Shown piece after piece: positions 1-6,549 of a DNA stretch of 7,484 nt. The DNA lies in the NCBI GenBank assembly GCA_900770325.1, contig CAAGKE010000224.1, positions 1 to 7,484 on the forward strand, written 5' to 3'. The position numbers and the translations under genes are program-made. Within the stretch, counting starts at the first letter, position 1. Each line of letters begins with the position of its first letter. The notes under the pieces are model-generated. The model made no database searches and was not told where the DNA came from. It was given only the letters and a program-made list of their open reading frames with translations. Source of the stretch: Lachnospiraceae bacterium. GTDB taxonomy: Bacteria; Bacillota; Clostridia; Lachnospirales; Lachnospiraceae.

Positions 1-539
1 CAGGATTTGTGATCGGTATTATGTGGAGATGGATGTTTAATGGAACCTCCGGAGTGATCAATGATATTCTGATGAAGCTTGGCATCATTAAGGAGGCGGT
101 GGGCTGGCTGGCCGGCAAGGATACTGCGCTTTTATCCTGCATTGCAGCAAATATATGGTATGGAATACCGTTTTTTACCATTATGATCACTGCTGCATTA
201 AGAGGTGTTTCGGAGGATCTTTATGAAGCGGCAAGCGTGGACGGAGCCAATGCGTTTCAGCGTTTTTTCCATATCACTGTTCCATCCGTCCGGTCGGTTC
301 TGTTCCTGACTGTGCTGCTTCGCTGTATCTGGATCTTTAATTTCCCCGATCTGATCTACTCCATGACCCAGGGAGGACCTGCGGGATCTTCTCATATTGT
401 AACATCCTATATGATGCAGCTCGTTCAGAGTCTGGATTACGGGTTAGCATCCGCGGTAGGTGTTCTTTCCATCCTGTTCCTGATCGTTTTTGCATCGATC
501 TATCTGATCATTACAAGCAGAGTAAACAAGGAGGAATAA
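1..539 (+). CDS. Sugar ABC transporter permease, MalF/UgpA type (5'-truncated)
   Basis: This is one of two inner-membrane channel subunits of a CUT1-type carbohydrate ABC importer. The reading frame is open to the window edge (first complete codon at 3), so the GTG at 9 is an internal valine and not the start. About 178 C-terminal residues are visible of the roughly 290-300 usual for the family. Seen: a WRWMFN segment followed by a G-x-IN element, typical of UgpA/MalF permeases; the cytoplasmic EAA loop at about 213-284 (EAASVDGA, then an I-T-V-P ending), which docks the ATPase; a TQGGP motif in the following periplasmic loop; and a hydrophobic last helix ending in a short charged tail (SRVNKEE). 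The stop at 537-539 lies 4 nt before the next permease, so the two are almost certainly co-transcribed. A substrate-binding protein gene would be expected upstream, outside the window. The substrate cannot be read from the permease itself; the downstream hydrolases suggest a plant oligosaccharide. Confidence 0.93.
   Translation, partial: GFVIGIMWRWMFNGTSGVINDILMKLGIIKEAVGWLAGKDTALLSCIAANIWYGIPFFTIMITAALRGVSEDLYEAASVDGANAFQRFFHITVPSVRSVLFLTVLLRCIWIFNFPDLIYSMTQGGPAGSSHIVTSYMMQLVQSLDYGLASAVGVLSILFLIVFASIYLIITSRVNKEE
528..534 (+). promoter_or_regulatory. Ribosome binding site of the second permease
   Basis: AAGGAGG lies 9 nt before the ATG at 544 and inside the last codons of the upstream permease. 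It fixes the start of the second permease and suggests coupled translation of the two channel subunits. Confidence 0.85.
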
Positions 540-543
540 ACAG

Positions 544-1386
544 ATGAGAAATAAACAGAAAAAAATGGTCCTTACTGTTTTGAAAGTAATCGTGCTTGCG
601 GTTTTTCTGGTTGTAGTGATGTTCCCGTTTGTATGGATGCTGCTGACCTCATTAAAGGGAACCCAGGGGGAAATTTATGCTTTTCCGGTGAAATATCTTC
701 CGGAAAAGATCAGCTTCGTAAATTATTCGGATATCCTGTGGAAGGGCAATTTTATCACCTATATCCGGAATTCCCTGTTTACATCCACGATTGCCGCTAC
801 CATTGCCAGCGTGATCGGAATCTGTGCGGGATATGTGATTTCCCGGTTTCAGTTCCGGTTTAAAAACGGAATTATGCTGTTCTTTCTGGTAACGCAGATG
901 GTTCCCACATTTATTATGCTTCCATCCCTGTATCAGATGCTGGCAAGACATAATATGATTAATAATATCGGGGTTCTGGCGTTATTGTATACGAATATGA
1001 TGATCCCGTTTTCAGTGGTAACGCTGAGAGGATTTTTTGACGGAATACCGAAGGGACTGGAAGAAGCTGCATGGATCGACGGCTGCGGATATGGAGAAGG
1101 ACTTGTGCGGGTAATTATTCCGATTATGAAGCCGGGCATCGCAGCAACCTTTATCTTTGCTTTTATCAATTCCTGGAATGAATTATTTATGGCGATCATG
1201 TTTATCGATAAAGATAATCTGAAAACAATTCCGGTGGGATTGAATGGATTGATTTTAAAGTATGATATCAAATGGGGAGAGATGGCGTCTGGTACGATTC
1301 TGGCGCTGATTCCTACAATTATCCTGTTTTCTTTCGCTCAGAAATATATGATTGAGGGACTGACGGCAGGATCGGTGAAAGGATAA
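544..1386 (+). CDS. Sugar ABC transporter permease, MalG/UgpE type
   Basis: This is the second channel subunit of the CUT1 importer, complete at 280 aa, the normal length for the family. The ATG at 544 follows a strong AAGGAGG. Seen: a basic N-terminus (RNKQKK), a first membrane helix at about residues 10-33 followed by the conserved TSLKG turn, further helices at about 80-100, 108-132, 140-162, 198-222 and 248-266, and the EAA loop at about 173-193 (EEAAWIDGCG, then IIP). The C-terminus EGLTAGSVKG is the classic MalG-family ending. It would pair with the preceding permease as a heterodimer. No ATPase is encoded between here and the strand switch, so the importer probably uses a shared MsmK/UgpC-like ATPase encoded elsewhere, as is common in Firmicutes; that part is inference. 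The gene ends with tandem stops TAA TAA (1384-1389), 20 nt before the GH127 gene. Confidence 0.96.
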   Translation: MRNKQKKMVLTVLKVIVLAVFLVVVMFPFVWMLLTSLKGTQGEIYAFPVKYLPEKISFVNYSDILWKGNFITYIRNSLFTSTIAATIASVIGICAGYVISRFQFRFKNGIMLFFLVTQMVPTFIMLPSLYQMLARHNMINNIGVLALLYTNMMIPFSVVTLRGFFDGIPKGLEEAAWIDGCGYGEGLVRVIIPIMKPGIAATFIFAFINSWNELFMAIMFIDKDNLKTIPVGLNGLILKYDIKWGEMASGTILALIPTIILFSFAQKYMIEGLTAGSVKG

Positions 1387-1392
1387 TAAAAC

Positions 1393-1398
1393 AGGAGG
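1393..1398 (+). promoter_or_regulatory. Ribosome binding site of the GH127 gene
   Basis: A perfect AGGAGG lies 8 nt before the ATG at 1407. It supports that start and predicts strong translation. Confidence 0.85.
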
Positions 1399-1406
1399 AA
1401 AAGATC

Positions 1407-3353
1407 ATGTTAGAGAAAAAAGTACAGATGCTTTCTCTGAATGAGTTTTCAGTGAAGAAGGGCTTCTGGGAAAATTACATGGACATTGTCCGTACCCGTA
1501 TGATACCGTATCAGTGGGAAGCGTTGAATGACCGGGTTCCGGATGCGGAACCCAGCTATTGTATGTCTAATTTTAAGAAAGCGGCCGGACTTTTGGATGG
1601 CCCGTTCCAGGGAAGAGTGTTTCAGGACAGCGATACGTATAAATGGCTGGAGGCAGTAGCCTATTCCCTGATGTGGCATCCGGATCCTGAGCTGGAGGAG
1701 ATCGCGGACGGAGCAATTGATATCATATCAAAGGCGCAGCAGGAAGATGGCTATCTGGATACTTATTACATCCTTACCGGCCTTGACAAGCGTTTTACAA
1801 ATGTAATGGATAATCATGAACTATATTGCCTGGGACATATGGTGGAGGCTGCTGTGGCCTATTATAATGCCACAGGAAAACGGAAATTCCTTGATACGGC
1901 CATCCGGTATGTGGATTGTGTGAATGAGCATTTCGGCCCGGAACCGGGGAAACTGAAGGGATATCCGGGACATGAGGATGCGGAGCTGGCGCTGATCAAG
2001 CTGTATGCGGTCACAAAAGATGAAAAGCATTTAAAGCTGGCAGAATACTTTATTAATCAGCGTGGACAGGAGCCTCATTTCTTCCGGGAGGAGCGCGAAA
2101 AATATCACAATCCCTATAAATGGGAGGAAAGCTATTTCCAGGATAAATATTATCAGGCAGATATGCCGGTAAGAGACCAGCAGAAAGCAGAAGGTCACGC
2201 TGTCCGGGCCGTGTATCTTTATACCGGTATGGCAGAGGTGGCAAGTGTGACAGAAGACCGGGAGCTGTTTTCGGTCTGTGAACGGCTTTGGAAAAATATC
2301 GTGGAGCGGCAGATGTACATAACCGGCTCCATTGGCTCATCAGAGTATGGAGAAGCGTTTACATTTGATTATGATCTGCCTAATGATACGCTTTATGCAG
2401 AGACCTGTGCAACCATCGGACTGATTTTCTTTGCCCGGAGAATGTTTGAGATTACGAAGGACAGCCGGTATACGGATATTATGGAACAGTGTCTGTATAA
2501 CGGAGTGATCAGCGGCATGGCCCTGGACGGAACAAAATTCTTCTATGTGAATCCTCTGGAGATGCAGCCTGAGGCTTCGAAAAAAGACTTTTACAAGAGA
2601 CACGTGGATGTGGAGAGGCAGAAATGGTTTGTCTGCGCCTGCTGTCCGCCGAATATTGCACGGCTGCTGTCTTCTCTTGCGGGATATGCTTATGAGAAAA
2701 ATGACCGGGAGCTGTATGTGAATCTCTTTGTGGGCGGCGATATAAAAACAGAACTGAACAGTCAGGAGCAGATCCTTCATATTGAAACTGAGTATCCCAA
2801 CGAAGGAACAGTTTCTGTGACGGTGGAAAATGCTTCGCCAACGGAATTTTCCATTGCGCTTCGTATTCCGGGCTGGTGCCGGTCCTGGAGCATTTCTGTG
2901 AATGGAGAGAGACTGGATGTCAGTCCCGAAAAAGGATATGTTTCCATCTGCAGAATCTGGAAGAGCGGAGACAGGGTGGAATTATCCATGAAGCTGGAAC
3001 CCAGGCTTATGGCAGCACATCCAAGAGTACGGGATGATATTGGAAAAGTGGCGCTTATGAGGGGTCCGCTGGTATATTGTCTGGAGGAAGAGGATAATGG
3101 AGACCAGCTCCAGGAAATCTATTTTGATGAAAATGCTGTAATCGAGGAACGGTATGAAAAGGAACTGCTGAACGGGGTGACAGTGCTTTACGCAGACGGT
3201 TACCGGCTGACAGAAAGTGACTGGGACGGAAGTACGCTTTACAGAACCTACACGGGAAGAAAATTTGAAAGTCAGAAGCTGAAATTCATTCCTTATTATT
3301 CCTGGGCGAACCGTTCCGTGGGTGAACTGCTTGTCTGGGTAAGATTAAAGTAA
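1407..3353 (+). CDS. GH127 beta-L-arabinofuranosidase-like glycoside hydrolase
   Basis: Predicted cysteine glycosidase of family GH127 (formerly DUF1680), 648 aa against 658 in the characterised Bifidobacterium longum HypBA1. HypBA1 removes terminal beta-L-arabinofuranose from beta-1,2-linked arabino-oligosaccharides. Seen: an N-terminal (alpha/alpha)6-barrel region at about residues 10-430 with YLDTYY (116-121), GSSEYGEAFTFDYDLPND (310-327), YAETCA (330-335) and WFVCACCPPN (407-416), then a beta-rich C-terminal part at about 430-648. By comparison with HypBA1 from memory, E316 would be the acid/base (HypBA1 E322), C412 the nucleophile (C417), and E332, C334, C412 and C413 the zinc site (E338, C340, C417, C418). 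The catalytic set therefore looks intact. There is no signal peptide or membrane segment, so the enzyme should be cytoplasmic and act on imported sugar. Sister activities exist in GH127, including aceric acid release from rhamnogalacturonan II, so the family is firm and the exact linkage less so. Confidence 0.93.
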   Translation: MLEKKVQMLSLNEFSVKKGFWENYMDIVRTRMIPYQWEALNDRVPDAEPSYCMSNFKKAAGLLDGPFQGRVFQDSDTYKWLEAVAYSLMWHPDPELEEIADGAIDIISKAQQEDGYLDTYYILTGLDKRFTNVMDNHELYCLGHMVEAAVAYYNATGKRKFLDTAIRYVDCVNEHFGPEPGKLKGYPGHEDAELALIKLYAVTKDEKHLKLAEYFINQRGQEPHFFREEREKYHNPYKWEESYFQDKYYQADMPVRDQQKAEGHAVRAVYLYTGMAEVASVTEDRELFSVCERLWKNIVERQMYITGSIGSSEYGEAFTFDYDLPNDTLYAETCATIGLIFFARRMFEITKDSRYTDIMEQCLYNGVISGMALDGTKFFYVNPLEMQPEASKKDFYKRHVDVERQKWFVCACCPPNIARLLSSLAGYAYEKNDRELYVNLFVGGDIKTELNSQEQILHIETEYPNEGTVSVTVENASPTEFSIALRIPGWCRSWSISVNGERLDVSPEKGYVSICRIWKSGDRVELSMKLEPRLMAAHPRVRDDIGKVALMRGPLVYCLEEEDNGDQLQEIYFDENAVIEERYEKELLNGVTVLYADGYRLTESDWDGSTLYRTYTGRKFESQKLKFIPYYSWANRSVGELLVWVRLK

Positions 3354-3361
3354 GAAGAAAA

Positions 3362-3376
3362 TGCGGTACAGCCGCA
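3362..3376 (+). other. Small intercistronic stem-loop before the alpha-galactosidase
   Basis: TGCGG (3362-3366) and CCGCA (3372-3376) are perfect inverted repeats around a 5-nt loop. The hairpin sits in the 34-nt gap between the two hydrolase genes. No T-tract follows, so it is not an intrinsic terminator. It abuts the weak AGGT ribosome-binding candidate at 3376-3379 and could affect translation or mRNA processing. A five-pair stem can arise by chance. Confidence 0.35.
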
Positions 3377-3387
3377 GGTAATATACG

Positions 3388-5628
3388 ATGGAGCGGGATA
3401 TGGGAATCACAATACATGAGAATACAGGGACCTTTCATCTTTTTAATCAGGAGATCAGCTATATCATCTGTGTGATGCCAAATCATCAGATGGGCCAGCT
3501 TTATTATGGAAGCAGGATAACAGATAAGGAGGACTTTTCTTATCTGATGGAGCGGGGACACCGGGATATGGCTCCCTGTATCTTTGATGGAGATACTACT
3601 TTTTCCCTGGAGCATTTAAAGCAGGAGTATCCCTCCTTCGGTACAGGCGATATGCGATATCCGGCATTTGAGATCAAACAGAAAAACGGCGGCCGGATCA
3701 GTGATTTTCAGTATCAGTCTTACAGAGCTTTTTCGGGGAAAGTACCGATTCCCGGACTTCCGGCTGTTTATGTGGAGGAGGATTCTGAAGCAGATACATT
3801 GGAAATCTGCCTTGCTGATCCGGTAACCGGAATGAAACTGATACTTTCCTATACGATTTACCGGGAGCTTCCGGTAATTACCAGGCATGCTTCTTTTTAC
3901 AATTTCGGAAAAGAGTCTCTTTTGCTTGGAAAGGCAATGAGTATCAGTCTGGATCTTCCTGACAGCGGGTATGAGGTGCTGGAGCTGACAGGCGCTTCCC
4001 TGCGGGAGAGGTATGTCCGTCGGCATCCTCTGCATCACGGAGTGGAAAGTATTCACAGTATGCGGGGCCACAGCAGCCACCAGTACAATCCGTTTCTTGC
4101 GCTGGTGCGTCCGGAGACCACGGAGTATTCCGGTGAGGCGATCGGTATCAGCCTGGTGTACAGCGGAAATTTTCTGATGCAGATTGAAACGGATACAATG
4201 GAAACAGTTCGTGTAATGGCAGGAATCCATCCGCAGAGCTTTGAATGGCCCATGATGCCGGGAGAGCGTTTTGACACACCGGAAGCGGTTATGGTGTATT
4301 CTCAAAAAGGTCTGAATCAAATGAGCCAGACGTATCACTGGCTGTACCGCAACCGCCTGGCAAGAGGAAAATGGAAAACAAAGGAGCGGCCGATCCTGAT
4401 CAATAACTGGGAAGCTACCTATATGGATTTTAATGAGAACAAGCTTCTTGCGATTGCCGAAAAAGCAAAGGAACTGGGTATTGAATTATTTGTTCTGGAT
4501 GACGGCTGGTTTGGAAAAAGAGATAATGATACCACCTCTCTGGGAGACTGGTATCCGGATCATAGAAAGCTGCCGGAGGGTATTCAGGGAATTTCGCAAA
4601 AGATCACACAGATGGGACTGTTATTCGGACTTTGGATAGAGCCGGAGATGGTGAGCCCGGACAGTGAATTATACCGGGAACATCCGGACTGGGTTCTGGG
4701 AGATCCCAAAAGGCATCTGTGCCGGGGCAGACACCAGCTTGTGCTTGATTTTTCCAGGGAGGAGGTCGTTTCCTATATTGGGGACCGAATGGAGGAATTG
4801 CTGAAGAAGGGGAATATCTCTTATATTAAATGGGATATGAACCGAAGTATTTCAGACCTTTTTTCTCAGGGAAATGATGCGGCATACCAGGGAACCGTGT
4901 TCCACCGGCAGATTCTGGGAATATACCGGCTGTATCAGAGGCTGACAGAGACCTTTCCGGATGTATTATTTGAGTCCTGCGCCAGCGGCGGCGGACGTTT
5001 TGATCCGGGGATGCTGTATTATGCGCCTCAGGCATGGGCTTCGGATGTGACAGACGGAGTGGAAAGGATAAAGGTACAGTACGGGACTTCTTATGTCTAT
5101 CCTGTCAGTTCCATCGGAAGTCATGTGTCGGCGGTCCCGAACCATCAGACATTTCGCAGTATTCCCATTGATTCCAGAGCGATCGTGGCATACTTTGGGA
5201 CTTTTGGGTATGAACTGGATCTGAATACTCTGTCTGAGGAAGAACAGCTGATAGTAAAGGAGCAGATCCGGTTTATGAAAAAATACCGGCATTTGATCCA
5301 GAATGGAATTTTCTATCGTCTGAAAAGTCCGTTTGAAGGAACGGATGCCGCATGGATGGTGGTCTCTCCGGACCAGAAGACGGCCCTGGCTGCCTATTTC
5401 AGGATGGTGCAGCCGGTAAATGCAGGATACAGCCGTATCCGGCTGCAGGGGCTTCACCCGCAGTATCTCTACCGGATCAGTGACAGGGAATATAGCTGTT
5501 ACGGAGATGAGCTGATGAATGCGGGACTGATTCTTTCGGATTACGCGAATGGGGTACGTTCCTCAAAGGTGCCTCAGGGAGACGGGCAGGCCAGGATCTT
5601 TTTGCTGACCGCAGAGGACGGTATATGA
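3388..5628 (+). CDS. GH36 alpha-galactosidase
   Basis: Predicted retaining alpha-galactosidase of family GH36, the long bacterial tetrameric type (RafA/AgaA/AgaN-like), 746 aa against the usual 720-750. It hydrolyses terminal alpha-D-galactose from oligosaccharides. Seen: an N-terminal beta-supersandwich at about residues 1-325, a TIM barrel at about 335-640 and a C-terminal beta domain. Motifs are NNWEATYMDFNE (339-350), LDDGWFGKRDND (370-381), GLWIEPEMVSPDS (414-426), YIKWDMNR (479-486), ESCASGGGRFDPGM (529-542) and WASDVTDGVERIKVQYG (550-566). D483 is the expected nucleophile and D553 the acid/base. Their 70-residue spacing equals D478/D548 of Geobacillus AgaA (recalled). No signal peptide is seen, so it should be cytoplasmic. 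The start is uncertain: ATG 3388 has only AGGT 8 nt upstream, while ATG 3400 (residue 5) has GGAG at 3390-3393, 6 nt upstream. Last gene of the plus-strand operon. Confidence 0.96.
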   Translation: MERDMGITIHENTGTFHLFNQEISYIICVMPNHQMGQLYYGSRITDKEDFSYLMERGHRDMAPCIFDGDTTFSLEHLKQEYPSFGTGDMRYPAFEIKQKNGGRISDFQYQSYRAFSGKVPIPGLPAVYVEEDSEADTLEICLADPVTGMKLILSYTIYRELPVITRHASFYNFGKESLLLGKAMSISLDLPDSGYEVLELTGASLRERYVRRHPLHHGVESIHSMRGHSSHQYNPFLALVRPETTEYSGEAIGISLVYSGNFLMQIETDTMETVRVMAGIHPQSFEWPMMPGERFDTPEAVMVYSQKGLNQMSQTYHWLYRNRLARGKWKTKERPILINNWEATYMDFNENKLLAIAEKAKELGIELFVLDDGWFGKRDNDTTSLGDWYPDHRKLPEGIQGISQKITQMGLLFGLWIEPEMVSPDSELYREHPDWVLGDPKRHLCRGRHQLVLDFSREEVVSYIGDRMEELLKKGNISYIKWDMNRSISDLFSQGNDAAYQGTVFHRQILGIYRLYQRLTETFPDVLFESCASGGGRFDPGMLYYAPQAWASDVTDGVERIKVQYGTSYVYPVSSIGSHVSAVPNHQTFRSIPIDSRAIVAYFGTFGYELDLNTLSEEEQLIVKEQIRFMKKYRHLIQNGIFYRLKSPFEGTDAAWMVVSPDQKTALAAYFRMVQPVNAGYSRIRLQGLHPQYLYRISDREYSCYGDELMNAGLILSDYANGVRSSKVPQGDGQARIFLLTAEDGI

Positions 5629-5672
5629 AACAGTAACAATGGTATGGATAATCTTTCTTCAAAAATATATTT

Positions 5673-5703
5673 CCAGCTTTGAATGGACTGGTCACCAGCT
5701 TTG
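5673..5703 (+). repeat. 9-nt direct repeat CCAGCTTTG
   Basis: CCAGCTTTG occurs at 5673-5681 and again at 5695-5703, 22 nt apart. The second copy overlaps the inner stem and loop of the terminator hairpin. It may be chance or the trace of a small duplication. Confidence 0.4.
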
Positions 5704-5722
5704 CCGGTGATCAGTTCGTTTT
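5687..5722 (+). terminator. Probable rho-independent terminator of the plus-strand sugar operon
   Basis: ACTGGTCACC (5687-5696) pairs with GGTGATCAGT (5706-5715) to give a 10-bp stem around a 9-nt loop, followed by TCGTTTT (5716-5722). The single non-Watson-Crick pair (G5691 with T5711) is a tolerated G-U wobble in the plus-strand transcript but an A-C mismatch in the minus-strand transcript. No T-tract directly follows the stem on the minus strand. It therefore most likely ends the operon that finishes with the alpha-galactosidase. The tail is not an uninterrupted T run, so strength is uncertain. Confidence 0.65.
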
Positions 5723-5755
5723 GTGTCGCAGTAAAAATATCCCCCTGCTATGCAT

Positions 5756-6544
5756 TTATTCGTATTTCGAGATTATCGTCCTTAAATATGTTAATGCTTT
5801 TGACGCTTCGCTAAAAAAGTCGTTTTTAACGGCAGTCGCTTCAATTGTCAACAGTCCGTTGTAATTTACAGCAAGCAATGTCCTGATATATGGGTCATAA
5901 TCAAAATCATCCTCTGGCGATGGAAAATATCTGGTTAATGCCCGCGGATAATCAATATGTGCATGCTTGACTATTGACAAATACTTTTCGATATTGGTAA
6001 GAGGTTCGCTTGTTTTGTGCATGTGGCGAAGATCTACCATGGAGCTGCAGTTTGGATGATCAACAATTTTTAAAAATTCTGCCACCTCAGGAAGAGTGTT
6101 CAAAAAATTGGAATTTGCAGGCCCAAGCGGTTCTATGACCAGCTGGATCTGATACTGTTGCAGCAATTCACTGATAGAACGAACAATCTTTGCTACGGTG
6201 CGGGTTGCTGTGTTAATATCAACATTTTCGGGGATACTTCTGCATTTTCCTGCTCCGAATGGTATCATGACGCAGCCAAGTTCCTGAGCACGTTTGGCGC
6301 CTTTGTCAATTTTATCAAGCCAATAATCCAGATTGAATTCCGGGGAATGAAATCTTTGCGATAAAGGGATCAGACCCGAAAATACTTCAAAGTTTACTGG
6401 AGAGTGTTTTGCTTTATCCAGGAATGAGGAATATTCGGTTTCGTCCATATTGACGAGTTCGCAGAAGTCCAATTCGGCGCTGTCAAAACCTGCGTTTTCT
6501 ATAAGGCCCAGCTGATCTGCTGTTCCAAAACAACCAATCTTCAT
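5756..6544 (-). CDS. Sugar isomerase/epimerase, xylose-isomerase-like TIM barrel
   Basis: Predicted 262-aa metal-dependent TIM-barrel enzyme of the AP-endonuclease-2/xylose-isomerase-like superfamily, which includes IolE/IolI, tagatose/psicose 3-epimerases and related keto-sugar enzymes. Seen: first strand MKIGCFG (1-7); an acidic segment SAELDFCEL (22-30); and the four expected metal and catalytic ligands E138 (VIEPLGP), D171 (MVDLRHMH), H196 (HAHIDYP) and E235 (TIEA). This order and rough spacing match the Glu-Asp-His-Glu set of D-psicose/tagatose 3-epimerases, with both glutamates able to act in proton transfer. I chose ATG 6544 because the protein then begins at the first barrel strand, the gene starts 5 nt after the dehydrogenase stop, and a GGGAGGA lies upstream. 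The longer frame from TTG 6565 would place that Shine-Dalgarno inside the gene. Coupling to the dehydrogenase suggests that a keto-sugar or keto-polyol is interconverted. Substrate is unknown, and local GC appears lower than in the plus-strand hydrolases. Confidence 0.88.
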   Translation of the reverse strand: MKIGCFGTADQLGLIENAGFDSAELDFCELVNMDETEYSSFLDKAKHSPVNFEVFSGLIPLSQRFHSPEFNLDYWLDKIDKGAKRAQELGCVMIPFGAGKCRSIPENVDINTATRTVAKIVRSISELLQQYQIQLVIEPLGPANSNFLNTLPEVAEFLKIVDHPNCSSMVDLRHMHKTSEPLTNIEKYLSIVKHAHIDYPRALTRYFPSPEDDFDYDPYIRTLLAVNYNGLLTIEATAVKNDFFSEASKALTYLRTIISKYE

Positions 6545-6549
6545 ATGTA

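Larger units (their letters stand above)
5629..5755. other. Convergent intergenic region
   Basis: This 127-nt gap separates the plus-strand and minus-strand operons, which point at each other. It holds the probable terminator stem-loop and a 9-nt direct repeat. No convincing gene is present. A short open frame from 5679 runs into the antisense of the isomerase gene, has no ribosome binding site and was rejected. Confidence 0.7.

Noticed and set aside
2340..2780. A 146-aa minus-strand open frame opposite the GH127 active-site region
   Set aside because: It is antisense to the zinc and nucleophile motifs of GH127 and has no domain signature.
3616..4338. A 240-aa open frame on the minus strand inside the alpha-galactosidase gene
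   Set aside because: It is antisense to strongly conserved GH36 coding sequence, has no recognisable domain, and its composition (many His, Arg, Ser) is typical of a shadow frame.
4966..5457. A 163-aa minus-strand open frame opposite the GH36 catalytic region
   Set aside because: It lies opposite the CASGGGR and SDVTD catalytic motifs, shows no family features, and has no neighbour context on that strand.
5679..5864. A 61-aa plus-strand open frame starting in the convergent gap
   Set aside because: It starts inside the terminator region, has no ribosome binding site, and most of it is antisense to the isomerase C-terminus.
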